This document shows positions 16,807 through 26,594 of a DNA stretch of 64,000 bases, piece by piece. Below the pieces are notes generated by a model. It saw nothing but the letters and a program-made list of their open reading frames with translations. It was not told where the DNA came from and ran no database searches. Location of the stretch: NCBI RefSeq assembly GCF_052064335.1, contig NZ_JBQHVU010000011.1, positions 22,482-86,481 on the forward strand. Direction: 5' to 3'. The stretch comes from Weimeria sp002480925. GTDB lineage: Bacteria; Bacillota; Clostridia; Lachnospirales; Lachnospiraceae. How positions within the stretch are numbered: the stretch's first letter is position 1; every line of letters starts with the position of its first letter. The position numbers and the translations under genes are program-made.

Positions 16807-17925
16807 TTATCTTACGTTATTAAAATTTATCGGCAGTATCAGATAGATATATGATTCCGTTTCGTTCTTAATAAAGCAAGGCGATTTTGAATCAAAGAAA
16901 TACATAGTAACCTCTTCATCATCTATTGCCTTAAGTGCCTCTACCAGGAACTTAGGATTGAAGCCTATCATCTGATCTGCTCCCTCCTTGACTATAGGAA
17001 GACTCTCGTTCATTGTTCCTACTGCAGAGTTTCCTATAAGCTCCATCTGATCATCTGCAATCCTTACTATGACCGGGTTCTTACGGGCCTCTACCTCCCT
17101 TACAAGAAGCGTAGCACGTGTCACACCCTCTATCAGCTCTCTTCTGTTGACTTTTATCTTTGTATTGAACTCATTTCTTATCATCTTCTCATAGTTGAAG
17201 TACTCTCCATCTATAAGCCTTATGACCATAATAGTGTATTCAATCTCAAAGATCATCTTTGAAGGAGTGATATATACAGAAACCATATCGTTCGATTCGG
17301 AACTTAAGATCTTGTTGATCTCGTTCATCTGCCTTCCTGGTACCACGACATTTACATCTGGATATGATTCCTTAAGAGAACAATTCCTGATTGAGATACG
17401 GTGTCCGTCAAGGGCTACCATTCTGAGGTTGTTTCTGGAAATATTGAACAGGATACCTGTCATCATCTTGTTGGCGTCATTGTCAGATACAGCAAAAGCT
17501 GTCTGTCTGATCATTTCCTTAAGAGCCAGCTGGGACATCACGACCGGATCCGTTATCCTTACAGGATCGAGAGCAGGGAAGTCCTGTCCTGATTTTCCTA
17601 TTATCTTATAGAGTGCCTTATCGCATCTGATCGTCGTATGGAAAACCTCGTCCGTATCTATGTAGACCGTGCTCTTTGGAAGATTCCTTACCACATCAGA
17701 AAAGAGCTTTGCATCAAGGGCTACTATTCCCTCCTCATCGATTTCACCGTCTTTTACCTGATTTTCTATTCCCAGATCCATATTGCTTGCAGTAAGTATT
17801 ATCTGTCCGTTGAATGCCTTTACAAGTATACATTCAAGTATAGGCATAGTTGTCTTTACAGGTACAGCCTTTGTTACTACATTTACGCTTTCAAGAAGCG
17901 CCTCCTGTGAACATGAGATCTTCAT
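16807..17925 (-). CDS. dnaN: DNA polymerase III beta subunit (sliding clamp)
   Basis: About 372 aa. The beginning MKISCSQEALLESVNVVTKA is the usual clamp N-terminus; three clamp domains follow, with MPILECILVKA, TGILFNISRNNLRMVALDGHR-type and C-terminal LILPIN segments. The frame is open nine codons further, to 17952, but no ribosome-binding site precedes that ATGATG. AAAGGAG lies upstream of the chosen ATG, at a rather long 12 bases. Confidence 0.96.
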   Translation of the reverse strand: MKISCSQEALLESVNVVTKAVPVKTTMPILECILVKAFNGQIILTASNMDLGIENQVKDGEIDEEGIVALDAKLFSDVVRNLPKSTVYIDTDEVFHTTIRCDKALYKIIGKSGQDFPALDPVRITDPVVMSQLALKEMIRQTAFAVSDNDANKMMTGILFNISRNNLRMVALDGHRISIRNCSLKESYPDVNVVVPGRQMNEINKILSSESNDMVSVYITPSKMIFEIEYTIMVIRLIDGEYFNYEKMIRNEFNTKIKVNRRELIEGVTRATLLVREVEARKNPVIVRIADDQMELIGNSAVGTMNESLPIVKEGADQMIGFNPKFLVEALKAIDDEEVTMYFFDSKSPCFIKNETESYIYLILPINFNNVR

Positions 17926-18106
17926 TTTTCTGACGGACTCCTTTCTCATCATTATTATCTAAAAGATAATAATCTTATTATTATAGTCAGTAGATATGTG
18001 GAAAAGTCCCGTTTTCCGCTATATATCAATGTTTCTTTAAAAAATATCCATGTCATCAGCTGTTAGTCTGATGTTTGACGGTCTTTATAGACTGTGAATA
18101 TTTCAC
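17926..18106. other. dnaA-dnaN spacer, possible second part of oriC
   Basis: AT-rich. Two near matches to the DnaA box in its TGTGGATAA orientation are present, each one base off: TGTGGAAAA (17997-18005) and TGTGAATAT (18093-18101). Firmicutes origins are often split around dnaA, so this may contribute, but the boxes are weak. Confidence 0.4.
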
Positions 18107-19468
18107 CTATGAATTAGGATCGATCTTCTTTTTTATAGCATCGATCTGTTTTTTCAACTCTTCATTGTTCTTATAATCATCTGCTACCTTGTTGGCACCG
18201 TAGATAATTGTCGAATGGTCCCTTCCACCAAGCAGCTGGCCGATCGCATCAAGTGGATAATCTGTTAGCTGCTTGCAGAGATACATGGCTATCTGCCTTG
18301 GCTCGGCTATATTCTTACTCCTGTTCTTCGATGTCATCTGGTCTATGGTCAGATCATAGTGGTCAGCGACTACCTCGATTATGAGCTGGGGAGTGATCTC
18401 CCTTGGCTTTTCAGGAGAAATGATGTTGGCAAGCTCCTGCTGGGCTATATCCATAGTGATTTCTGTGTGCTCTATATTGGAGTAGGCTATGAGCTTGTTA
18501 AGGGCGCCTTCTATCTCACGGACATTAGTAGTAATGTTTGTTGCTATGTAGTTAAGTATCTCATCAGCAAGATTTATATTCTCATCCTCGACCTTTTTTC
18601 GGAGAATAGCCATTCTTGTCTCATAGTCAGGATTGCCTATGTCAGCCATGAGTCCCCATTCGAATCTTGATCTGATACGGGACTCTAAGGTCTTCATTTC
18701 CTTAGGAGGACGATCAGAAGTAAGGACAATCTGTTTTCCGGCGGAGTGGAGAGCGTTGAATGTGTGGAAAAACTCCTCCTGAGTCGATTCCTTACCTATT
18801 ATAAACTGTATATCATCGATCATCAGCACATCAACCTTACGGTATTTCTCCCGGAATTTGCTCATTGCCGAGGTATTGTTGGTACTTCGTATAGATTCGA
18901 TGACCTCGTTTAGAAATTCCTCTGAGGTCACATAAAGAACTTTTTTTTCAGGATTATGCAGCAGTATATAGTTTCCTATCGCATGCATAAGGTGGGTTTT
19001 GCCAAGTCCCGGACCACCGTATATATAGAGCGGGTTAAAATTCTTTCCGGGAGTCTCTGCAACCGCAAGTGCAGCATTCTGGGCAAAACGGTTATTATTT
19101 CCTACTACGAATGAATCAAACGTATATTTGTCATTCAGGTTAGAATTCATGTAGTTTGGATTTCTGAGAAGATCCTCCTGTGAAACTTCAGTCTTTGTAT
19201 CAAGCTGGTTGGCCAGAATGAAGTGGATATTATATTCCTTTCCTGTCATGTCAGCTATCTTTGTGATCAGCGGCTTCTCATATTTCTTGGAAATATAATT
19301 GATAGCCATCTCATCAGTCTCATCCGATGCCATGACTGTCAGCTCATTTCCATCTACTGAAACAATCTTCAGTGGTGCAAGCCAGGTGTTGAATGAGACA
19401 TCAGCTATTTCATAATCATTCTTGACTGAGAGAAGTATATCCTCCCACATTGACGCAATATCGTCCAT
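18107..19468 (-). CDS. dnaA: Chromosomal replication initiator DnaA
   Basis: 453 aa, the ATP-dependent initiator that opens oriC. Domain I covers residues 1-90; Walker A GGPGLGKTH is at 151-159; Walker B is VLMIDDIQF; the sensor region includes LTSDRPPKEM. The domain IV DnaA-box reader includes the signature LLGGRDHSTIIYG near residue 420. The start has GGAG about ten bases upstream. It is transcribed away from rpmH, as in most Firmicutes. Confidence 0.98.
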   Translation of the reverse strand: MDDIASMWEDILLSVKNDYEIADVSFNTWLAPLKIVSVDGNELTVMASDETDEMAINYISKKYEKPLITKIADMTGKEYNIHFILANQLDTKTEVSQEDLLRNPNYMNSNLNDKYTFDSFVVGNNNRFAQNAALAVAETPGKNFNPLYIYGGPGLGKTHLMHAIGNYILLHNPEKKVLYVTSEEFLNEVIESIRSTNNTSAMSKFREKYRKVDVLMIDDIQFIIGKESTQEEFFHTFNALHSAGKQIVLTSDRPPKEMKTLESRIRSRFEWGLMADIGNPDYETRMAILRKKVEDENINLADEILNYIATNITTNVREIEGALNKLIAYSNIEHTEITMDIAQQELANIISPEKPREITPQLIIEVVADHYDLTIDQMTSKNRSKNIAEPRQIAMYLCKQLTDYPLDAIGQLLGGRDHSTIIYGANKVADDYKNNEELKKQIDAIKKKIDPNS

Positions 19469-19757
19469 TACCGTTTTACTCCAGACTATATATTATAATA
19501 GGAAGAAACACATTCTTCCCCTGTGATTTCGTCAAAAAACCACTATCTATTTTACCTAAAATTAAGAGAAACTTCAACTCCTAACAGAAATTTATGTTGA
19601 TATTTTTAGTTATCAACAATTTTATTCACATTGCCAACATCTTGTATGTTTACAAAATATGGTCTCTTATGTTGTAGCTTGACATTCTTCAGATTTTTGT
19701 TAAAATGATAGTCGATATTCTGTCCACGTAGATAATATTTTAAGGAGGTGCGTATAT
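19469..19757. other. Candidate oriC between dnaA and rpmH
   Basis: The interval between the divergent dnaA and rpmH genes is AT-rich. It contains TTATTCACA (19622-19630), an exact fit to TTATNCACA, and TTATCAACA (19610-19618), one base off consensus, both on the plus strand. All replication genes to the left and right point away from here, which supports an origin. The number of boxes is low, and the unwinding element is not obvious. Confidence 0.65.
19679..19706 (+). promoter_or_regulatory. Promoter of rpmH-rnpA
   Basis: -35 TTGACA (19679-19684), 16-base spacer, -10 TAAAAT (19701-19706). It lies about 50 bp before the rpmH start. Confidence 0.8.
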
Positions 19758-19892
19758 ATGAAGATGACATTTCAGCCAAAGAAGCGTCAGAGAGCCAAGG
19801 TTCATGGCTTCCGTTCAAGAATGAGCACAAAGGGCGGCCGTAAGGTTCTCGCTGCAAGACGTGCTAAAGGCAGAAGAAAACTCACAGCATAA
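19758..19892 (+). CDS. rpmH: Ribosomal protein L34
   Basis: 44 aa: MKMTFQPKKRQRAKVHGFRS and the basic tail RKVLAARRAKGRRKLTA are the L34 hallmarks. AAGGAGGTG precedes the ATG. A component of the large ribosomal subunit; the first gene to the right of oriC. Confidence 0.98.
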   Translation: MKMTFQPKKRQRAKVHGFRSRMSTKGGRKVLAARRAKGRRKLTA

Positions 19893-19902
19893 GCTGTTTA
19901 CT

Positions 19903-20250
19903 ATGAAGTTTTCAGAATCTCTTAAGAAGAATTCAGATTTCAGGAGGGTTTACAGAAAGGGTCATTCTAAGGCAGACAGTCTTTTTGTCCTTTATGTACT
20001 CCCCAATGATCTGAATGAAAACAGGATTGGTATTTCTGTCAGCAAGAAAGTTGGAAATAGTGTAGTCAGGCATCATATCACAAGACTTGTCCGTGAGAGC
20101 TACAGGCTTAATGAGGATTCATTTATCTGCGGATATGATCTTGTCCTTGTAGCCAGACCATATGCCAGATCAAAAAGCTTTGATCAGGTCTCTTCCTCAC
20201 TTCTTTCTCTGATGAGATATCATCATTTATTATTGGAACAAGCTTTATGA
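19903..20250 (+). CDS. rnpA: Ribonuclease P protein component
   Basis: 115 aa. It assists the RNase P RNA in processing the 5' ends of tRNAs. The family core is GNSVVRHHITRLVRESYR, where RHHITR replaces the more usual RNRIKR. The beginning is MKFSESLKKNSDFRRVY. It starts 10 bp after rpmH without a clear ribosome-binding site, so coupling with rpmH is likely. The open frame extends upstream into rpmH, but the similarity begins at this ATG. Confidence 0.95.
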   Translation: MKFSESLKKNSDFRRVYRKGHSKADSLFVLYVLPNDLNENRIGISVSKKVGNSVVRHHITRLVRESYRLNEDSFICGYDLVLVARPYARSKSFDQVSSSLLSLMRYHHLLLEQAL

Positions 20251-20459
20251 TGAAAAGATTTATTATCTTTCTGATTAAATTCTATAGAAAATATATTTCT
20301 CCGTTCAAGACGACAAAATGTCCTTACTATCCTACCTGTTCCACATATGGCCTTATAGCTGTGGAAAAGCATGGTGCTCTTAAGGGTGGAGCATTAGCAC
20401 TCTGGAGAATTATCAGATGCAATCCATTTTCAAAGGGTGGATATGATCCGGTTCCGTGA
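20247..20459 (+). CDS. yidD: Membrane protein insertion efficiency factor YidD
   Basis: 70 aa. YRKYISPFKTTKCPYYPTCS and GALKGGALALWRIIRCNPFS carry the conserved Cys pattern of YidD. An amphipathic membrane-associated helper of YidC. It overlaps the rnpA end by four bases. Confidence 0.96.
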   Translation: MMKRFIIFLIKFYRKYISPFKTTKCPYYPTCSTYGLIAVEKHGALKGGALALWRIIRCNPFSKGGYDPVP

Positions 20460-20473
20460 TTGGAGGATTTGTT

Positions 20474-21760
20474 TTGATACCAGTTTTTTTAACAGCATAT
20501 AATGGTACATTTATCGGTCCTATAGCAAAGGGACTTGGATGGATAATGGACAAGATCTATTATCTGATCTATACAGTTCTTGGAATACACAATGGTTCGA
20601 TAGCCTTTGCTATTGTTCTTTTTACTTTTATCATATATATGGCTCTTCTTCCTCTTACATACAAGCAGCAGAAGTTTTCAATGCTGCAGCGTAAGATGCA
20701 GCCGGAGCTTTCAGCAATCCAGAAGAAATATAAAGGAAAAAGGGATCAGGCTTCCATGCAGGCCATGAATGAGGAAACTCAGGATCTCTATGCCAAGTAT
20801 GGAGTCTCCCCTATGGGAAGTTGTATCCAGCTTCTTATCCAGATGCCTATCCTTTTTGCCCTCTACCGTGTCTTCTACAATATTCCTGCATATCTGGGTG
20901 AGGTCAAGGGGATATTTAGCGGACTTACCAACAGTATTGTAAGTACTAGTGGATATGAGAAGATAATGACAGCGCTGGCTAAGACTGCCGGTGTTGCCAA
21001 CACTTCTTTCAATGGCAGTGGAACTGCATCAAAGAATTTTGTCATTGATGTCCTCTATAAGCTTCCTGATTCAGGCTGGATGAAGCTTACAGATAAGTTC
21101 CCGGATCTCTCATCCCAGATCAGGGATACTCATGGCATACTTCATTCTGTAAATTATCTTGGCAATCTTAATATTTCAGATACGCCATGGAGACTTATAA
21201 GCTATGGCTTTTCAAACCATTTGATTGGCCTTGCTATCGGGGCTATCCTTATTCCGATACTTGCCTATGGTACCCAGTATCTTAATATGAGGCTTACACC
21301 TCAGTCTAATGATTCTAATGATCAGATGGCTCGTCAGATGAGGACCATGAACCTCATGATGCCTCTCATGACTCTTTTCATCTCTTTTACTACTCCTGTA
21401 GGTCTTTCTATTTACTGGATAGCCGGTGCCGTGATCAGATCAATACAGCAGGTCCTTCTCAATCGTCACTTTGAGAATATAGATCTGAATGATATAATTG
21501 AAAGAAACAAAGAAAAGGCACAGAAGAAGAGAGAGAAGAGAGGAATCGCCCGTGATAAGATGATGCAGTACTCAAACATGAGTACCAGAAGCTTAAGCAG
21601 TAAGGCTAACTCCCTTAATGATAAGGAAAGGGTTGACCAGCTTGAAAAGGCAAGGGAGACTGCATCTCATGCCAGAAAGGGCAGTATGGCTTCGAAGGCT
21701 AATCTGGTTAGGGATTTCAATCAGAGGAATACGAAATCTAACCACAAGGGAGGTAATTGA
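20474..21760 (+). CDS. yidC: Membrane protein insertase YidC
   Basis: About 428 aa, with five hydrophobic segments and a long basic tail after residue 340. SIAFAIVLFTFIIYMALLPL, GSCIQLLIQMPILFALYRV and LMMPLMTLFISFTTPVGLSI are the core helices; the conserved groove arginine is not assigned here. I choose the TTG at 20474 because GGAGG lies seven bases before it; an in-frame GTG is at 20456. A large loop (residues about 150-240) between helices is longer than in Bacillus SpoIIIJ. Confidence 0.95.
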   Translation: MIPVFLTAYNGTFIGPIAKGLGWIMDKIYYLIYTVLGIHNGSIAFAIVLFTFIIYMALLPLTYKQQKFSMLQRKMQPELSAIQKKYKGKRDQASMQAMNEETQDLYAKYGVSPMGSCIQLLIQMPILFALYRVFYNIPAYLGEVKGIFSGLTNSIVSTSGYEKIMTALAKTAGVANTSFNGSGTASKNFVIDVLYKLPDSGWMKLTDKFPDLSSQIRDTHGILHSVNYLGNLNISDTPWRLISYGFSNHLIGLAIGAILIPILAYGTQYLNMRLTPQSNDSNDQMARQMRTMNLMMPLMTLFISFTTPVGLSIYWIAGAVIRSIQQVLLNRHFENIDLNDIIERNKEKAQKKREKRGIARDKMMQYSNMSTRSLSSKANSLNDKERVDQLEKARETASHARKGSMASKANLVRDFNQRNTKSNHKGGN

Positions 21761-21762
21761 TT

Positions 21763-22395
21763 ATGGAGGAATTCAGAGAGTTTACCGGCAAGACTGTTGA
21801 AGATGCGATAACAAACGCATCAGTTGCTTTAGGGCTTCCTTCATCTGAGCTTGAGATCGATATTCTTGATAAGGGCTCAAATGGCAGGCTTTTTGGTATT
21901 GGGGCCAAGGATGCTGTTATAAACGCAAGGATAAGGTCTACATCATGTGAGGATATTGCCAGGGATTTCCTTGATCAGGTCTTTGATAAGATGGGTCTTA
22001 CTGTGAATATAGAGATGCTCTATAATGACGAGGAGAGCGTTCTTTCGATAAACTTGAGCGGTGACCATATGGGTCTTCTTATCGGTAAGAGAGGACAGAC
22101 CCTTGATAGTCTTCAGTATCTTACAAGCCTTGTTATCAACAAGGGACACGATAATTATATACGTGTTAAGCTTGATACGGAGGATTATAGACACAGAAGA
22201 AAAGAGACTCTTGAGAATCTTGCAAGGAATGTTGCCTATAAGGCTAAGAAGACTCATAGATCCCAGTCTCTTGAACCAATGACTGCTTATGAGAGAAGGA
22301 TTATCCACACTGCTCTTCAGGATGATGACGAGGTAACTACATTTTCTGAGGGAGAAGAGCCATACAGACATGTGGTAATCGACCTTAAGAGATAA
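21763..22395 (+). CDS. khpB: RNA-binding protein KhpB (Jag)
   Basis: 210 aa. Jag-N domain (EFTGKTVEDAITNAS), KH domain with LLIGKRGQTLDSLQYL, and R3H domain (RKETLENLARNVAY through MTAYERRIIHTAL). A ribosome-binding site GGGAGG precedes this ATG. It regulates RNA related to cell division and elongation with KhpA in Gram-positives. The gene follows yidC, as usual. Confidence 0.94.
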   Translation: MEEFREFTGKTVEDAITNASVALGLPSSELEIDILDKGSNGRLFGIGAKDAVINARIRSTSCEDIARDFLDQVFDKMGLTVNIEMLYNDEESVLSINLSGDHMGLLIGKRGQTLDSLQYLTSLVINKGHDNYIRVKLDTEDYRHRRKETLENLARNVAYKAKKTHRSQSLEPMTAYERRIIHTALQDDDEVTTFSEGEEPYRHVVIDLKR

Positions 22396-22406
22396 GAGGA
22401 TATTTA

Positions 22407-22433
22407 AGGCCTCCCTTATGGGAGGTCTTTTTT
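22407..22433 (+). terminator. Terminator after khpB
   Basis: AGGCCTCCC (22407-22415) pairs with GGGAGGTCT (22420-22428) around TTAT and is followed by a T run to 22433. It ends the rpmH-khpB operon. Confidence 0.88.
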
Positions 22434-22441
22434 ATAAGAAC

Positions 22442-22473
22442 TTATCAACTTTATCAACTTTTGATGTTGATAA
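22442..22473. promoter_or_regulatory. Cluster of three TTATCAAC-type sites before mnmE
   Basis: TTATCAACT (22442-22450), TTATCAACT (22451-22459) and the inverted TGTTGATAA (22465-22473). The third equals TTATCAACA, the variant DnaA-like box also found in oriC and at 27061. They sit in the 60-bp gap between the khpB terminator and mnmE. Confidence 0.5.
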
Positions 22474-22492
22474 TAACGTTAAGAAGGCTATT

Positions 22493-23866
22493 ATGAAGAG
22501 TGTATATGATACTATTGCAGCTATAGCGACCCCTTTATCCTCTTCCGGAATAGGTATAATAAGGGTAAGTGGCGGTGAATCTATCAAGCTTGTGGATAAA
22601 ATATACAAGGGAAGGGCTTCCCTTACCTCTTATGCTGCCAATACCATTAACTACGGTCATATTGTTGATGGGTCCGGCGAGATTGTGGATCAGGTCCTTG
22701 TTTCTGTATTCAAGGCTCCGCACAGTTATACCGGTGAGGATACTGTTGAGATAAACTGCCATGGTGGAATCTATGTTTTAAAACGGGTTCTTTCACTTGT
22801 CTTTTCAACAGGGGTCCGTCAGGCAGAACCAGGTGAATTTTCTAAGAGAGCCTTTTTAAATGGAAGAATGGATTTGTCTGAGTCTCTTTCTGTAATGGAT
22901 CTTATTTCCTCTTCAAGTGAAAGAGCCTATCGGAATTCCATCCGTCAGCTTTCTGGATTTCTTTCTGAAAAGGTAAAAATACTCCGTTCTGAAATCTTAC
23001 GTGAGGCAGCTTTTATTGAAGCATCATTAGATGATCCTGAACATTATGATCTGGATGGATTTGATCAGAAGCTATGCTTTAGTCTGAATAAATGGAAGAA
23101 GGAGCTTTTTCTTCTTATTTCAAGCTATGATCAGGGTTCGCTTATTAGGGATGGAATTGATACCGTTATTACCGGACCTCCTAATGTTGGTAAGTCGTCT
23201 CTTCTTAATTTTCTTTCGGGAAATGAAAGAGCTATAGTGACCGATATTCCTGGCACTACAAGGGATATTATAGAGGAGAGGGTAGTCTTTGATGATCTTG
23301 TATTAAATCTAGTGGATACTGCCGGTATCAGGGTGACATCTGATGCTGTAGAATCTATAGGAGTAAGGAAGGCTATAGAGGCTAAAGAAAATGCTGACCT
23401 TATTCTGTACTTAGTTGATTCATCTGTACAACTAAGTCAGTCTGATATTGAAAATATCTCTGCGCTTGATCAGTCCTATTCTATTGTTTTATTAAATAAG
23501 TCTGATCTCGATACTGTAGTAGAAAATGATGATATTCGCCGCTTTTTTAATGGTTTGGTGGTATCTTTTTCTACAAAAACAGGGCAGGGTTTTCATGAAC
23601 TGAAGGACTGCATCGATAAGCTCTTCTTTGATGGCGGTCTGGATAAGGACAGGTTCTATATTACTTCTGAGAGGATTTATAATGATCTGCTTGATGCTAA
23701 TAAATCTCTGGATCTTGTCAGTCGATCAGTAGCTAATGGTCTGTCGGAGGATTTTTTCACCTCTGATCTTTATGATGCCTACAGGTCCTTGGGATATATT
23801 CTAGGCGAAGAGGTCAGTGACGATCTTGTAAATAAGGTCTTTTCTGATTTCTGTATGGGAAAGTGA
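22493..23866 (+). CDS. mnmE: tRNA modification GTPase MnmE
   Basis: 457 aa, the usual length when started at MKSVYDTIAAIATPLSSSGI. It acts with MnmG to install the (carboxymethyl)aminomethyl group on U34. The G domain has GPPNVGKSSLLN (G1), DIPGTTRDIIEE (G2), DTAGI (G3) and NKSDLD (G4). The C-terminal CMGK provides the conserved cysteine. An open frame reaches 22418, but that extension would cover the TTATCAAC cluster and has no similarity. Confidence 0.96.
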   Translation: MKSVYDTIAAIATPLSSSGIGIIRVSGGESIKLVDKIYKGRASLTSYAANTINYGHIVDGSGEIVDQVLVSVFKAPHSYTGEDTVEINCHGGIYVLKRVLSLVFSTGVRQAEPGEFSKRAFLNGRMDLSESLSVMDLISSSSERAYRNSIRQLSGFLSEKVKILRSEILREAAFIEASLDDPEHYDLDGFDQKLCFSLNKWKKELFLLISSYDQGSLIRDGIDTVITGPPNVGKSSLLNFLSGNERAIVTDIPGTTRDIIEERVVFDDLVLNLVDTAGIRVTSDAVESIGVRKAIEAKENADLILYLVDSSVQLSQSDIENISALDQSYSIVLLNKSDLDTVVENDDIRRFFNGLVVSFSTKTGQGFHELKDCIDKLFFDGGLDKDRFYITSERIYNDLLDANKSLDLVSRSVANGLSEDFFTSDLYDAYRSLGYILGEEVSDDLVNKVFSDFCMGK

Positions 23867-23873
23867 GCTTGCT

Positions 23874-25751
23874 TTGATAGAAGAAAGATATGATGTAATT
23901 GTGGTTGGTGCCGGACATGCCGGCTGTGAGGCTGCTCTGGCCTGTGCCAGGATGGGGCTTTCCACTATTATTTTTACAGTTAGTATGGATTCGGTGGCTT
24001 TTATGCCATGTAATCCTCATATCGGTGGGTCGTCAAAGGGGCATCTGGTAAGAGAAATAGATGCCCTGGGCGGCGAGATGGCTAAGAATATAGATAAGAC
24101 CTTTATCCAGTCCAAGATGCTTAATTCATCCAAGGGTCCTGCCGTTCATTCTCTCAGATGTCAGGCTGATAAGCTTGCCTATTCGATAGAAATGAGGAAG
24201 GTGCTTCAGTCCACACCTGGTCTTACACTCCGTCAGGCTGAGGTCTGCGATCTTTTTATTTCTGATCACAGGATAGAGGGAGTTCGTACTATATCAGGAG
24301 CTACTTATTTTTCTACCTCTGTTGTTTTATGCACAGGAACCTATCTTAATGCAAGATGTCTTTATGGTTCTGTGATAGAGCATACAGGTCCTAATGGGCT
24401 GAGGGCTGCCACCCATCTTAGTAAGTCTCTTCTTGATAATAATGTAAAACTTCTCCGCTTTAAGACTGGTACTCCGGCGAGAATTGACAGACGTTCCATA
24501 GACTTTTCAAAAATGACTGAGCAGTTCGGTGATCCTGTTATCACGCCGTTTTCCTTTGAAACTGATCAGAGATCGATCCAGAAGCATCAGGTTTCATGCT
24601 TTCTTACCTATACCAATGAAAGGACTCATCAGATCATAAGGTCCCATCTCGATCAGAGTCCTATCTATTCCGGTGTAATAGAAGGTACTGGTCCAAGATA
24701 TTGCCCGTCTCTTGAGGATAAGGTGGTAAAATTCCCCGAAAAAAGCAGACATCAGCTCTTTATAGAGCCTGAAGGCCTTCATACAAATGAGATGTATGTT
24801 AGTGGTGCTTCTTCCTCCATGCCCGAGGATGTCCAGTATGAATTCTATCATTCTATAGCTGGTCTGGAGCATTGTGAGATAGTAAGGAACGCCTATGCTA
24901 TAGAATATGACTGCCTGGCCTCTCATCAGCTTAAGAATTCACTTGAGTTCAAGGCTATTTCGGGACTTTTTTCCGGAGGTCAGTTTAATGGTAGTAGTGG
25001 ATATGAGGAGGCTGCTGCCCAGGGTCTGATTGCTGGGATCAATGCAGGAAGATATGCCCTGCATAAGGATCCTGTCATTCTGTCCAGATCCGATGGTTAT
25101 ATTGGTGTCCTGATTGATGATCTGGTTACAAAGGAACTTTCAGAACCTTACCGAATGATGACTTCCAGAGCGGAATATAGACTCCTTTTACGCCAGGATA
25201 ACGCAGATATCCGGCTATCAAAATTCGGTCATGAGGCAGGATTGATTTCTGATAAGGTTTATGAAAAGGTTTGTCGTAAGGAAGACGAGACCAGGTCTGA
25301 GATAGAAAGAGTAAGTCATGTTTTCGTTGGAGAAAATCCTCATACTAATGATTTTCTTTTTGCTTTCCATTCTGTACCTGTTACATCTGGGATAGGTCTT
25401 TCTGATCTGATTAAGAGGCCTGAGCTCTCCTATGATATCACGGCACCTTTAGATCCAGATCGCCCTTATCTTTCTTCATCTGTAAGAGAACAGGTCAATA
25501 TTCAGATCAAGTATTCAGGATATATTGACAGGCAGGAAAAGCAGGTTTCTCATTTCAAGAAGCTGGAGGATAAGCTTATTCCTGATTCTATTGATTATGA
25601 TAAGGTTCCTTCTCTTCGTATTGAGGCCAGGCAGAAGTTAAAGGAGGCCAGACCTGTTTCTATCGGTCAGGCTTCCAGGATTCTTGGAGTTTCTCCTTCT
25701 GATATTTCGGTTTTGATGATATATATTGAGTCGGGGAAATATCTGGGTTAG
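23874..25751 (+). CDS. mnmG: tRNA uridine 5-carboxymethylaminomethyl modification enzyme MnmG
   Basis: 625 aa, FAD-dependent partner of MnmE. The dinucleotide-binding GAGHAGCEAALACARMG is at residues 11-27; further blocks are NPHIGGSSKGHLVREIDALG, SSSMPEDVQYEFYHSI and NGSSGYEEAAAQGLIAGINA. It starts with TTG, 7 bp after mnmE; no ATG precedes the FAD motif. Shine-Dalgarno is weak, so coupling is likely. Confidence 0.97.
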   Translation: MIEERYDVIVVGAGHAGCEAALACARMGLSTIIFTVSMDSVAFMPCNPHIGGSSKGHLVREIDALGGEMAKNIDKTFIQSKMLNSSKGPAVHSLRCQADKLAYSIEMRKVLQSTPGLTLRQAEVCDLFISDHRIEGVRTISGATYFSTSVVLCTGTYLNARCLYGSVIEHTGPNGLRAATHLSKSLLDNNVKLLRFKTGTPARIDRRSIDFSKMTEQFGDPVITPFSFETDQRSIQKHQVSCFLTYTNERTHQIIRSHLDQSPIYSGVIEGTGPRYCPSLEDKVVKFPEKSRHQLFIEPEGLHTNEMYVSGASSSMPEDVQYEFYHSIAGLEHCEIVRNAYAIEYDCLASHQLKNSLEFKAISGLFSGGQFNGSSGYEEAAAQGLIAGINAGRYALHKDPVILSRSDGYIGVLIDDLVTKELSEPYRMMTSRAEYRLLLRQDNADIRLSKFGHEAGLISDKVYEKVCRKEDETRSEIERVSHVFVGENPHTNDFLFAFHSVPVTSGIGLSDLIKRPELSYDITAPLDPDRPYLSSSVREQVNIQIKYSGYIDRQEKQVSHFKKLEDKLIPDSIDYDKVPSLRIEARQKLKEARPVSIGQASRILGVSPSDISVLMIYIESGKYLG

Positions 25752-25772
25752 ATTATTATTTGTGAGGTTTTT

Positions 25773-26507
25773 ATGGATGACAGGTTTTTAGCTGATACAT
25801 TTGATCAGATAGGTATTTCCTTAACCAATGACCAGATACATATGTTCGATACATATTATGATATGATTGTTGAGAAGAATAAGGTTATGAATCTAACCAA
25901 GATAACTGATTATCATGAGGCAGTTATTAAGCATTTTGTTGATTCCTGTTCGCTTGTTCTGCTTGATGATGATATTTATATAAAGAAGAGATTTACTGAT
26001 GGTGCATCTGTTATCGATGTTGGTACTGGTGCTGGTTTTCCTGGTATACCTCTTAAGATCATTTTCCCACAGATCAGACTTACTCTTCTTGATTCTGTGA
26101 ATAAGAAGCTTGATTTTCTAAGAGATGTATCCTCTGAGCTTGGTTTTACTGATATAAATATTATTCATGGTAGGGCAGAGGATATTTCTCATCAGAAGGG
26201 TATTAGGGAATCCTTTGATTTCTGTGTCTCACGTGCAGTAGGAAATCTTGCTGTTCTTTCTGAATACTGCCTTCCTTTTGTCAAAAAAAATGGTTTTTTT
26301 ATTTCCTATAAATCAGAGAGAGCAGATGATGAACTTAAGCAATCAGCTCATGCTTTTTCAGAGTTGAGAGGTAAGCTTATCCAGGAGGCTTTTTTTGATC
26401 TACCGGAATCAGATATTTCCCGTACGCTTCTTCTTATTATGAAGACTGGAAATACTCCTAAGATTTATCCTAGAAAGGCTGGAACTCCATCTAAAAATCC
26501 GTTATAA
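25773..26507 (+). CDS. rsmG: 16S rRNA (guanine527-N7)-methyltransferase RsmG
   Basis: 244 aa. SAM-binding VIDVGTGAGFPGIPLKIIFP, followed by DSVNKKLDFLRDV and the SRAVGNLAVLSEYCLPFVK segment that identifies RsmG (GidB). It follows mnmG by 21 bp, as in most Firmicutes origins. The tail ends with KAGTPSKNPL, a common ending in the family. Confidence 0.95.
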   Translation: MDDRFLADTFDQIGISLTNDQIHMFDTYYDMIVEKNKVMNLTKITDYHEAVIKHFVDSCSLVLLDDDIYIKKRFTDGASVIDVGTGAGFPGIPLKIIFPQIRLTLLDSVNKKLDFLRDVSSELGFTDINIIHGRAEDISHQKGIRESFDFCVSRAVGNLAVLSEYCLPFVKKNGFFISYKSERADDELKQSAHAFSELRGKLIQEAFFDLPESDISRTLLLIMKTGNTPKIYPRKAGTPSKNPL

Positions 26508-26594
26508 TTATTGTAAAAGATAATTATGCCTTTGTTTTACTATGACATTGTTTTGTGACCTGGTTTTAACTAACTTTAATAGGAGCAATAGGAT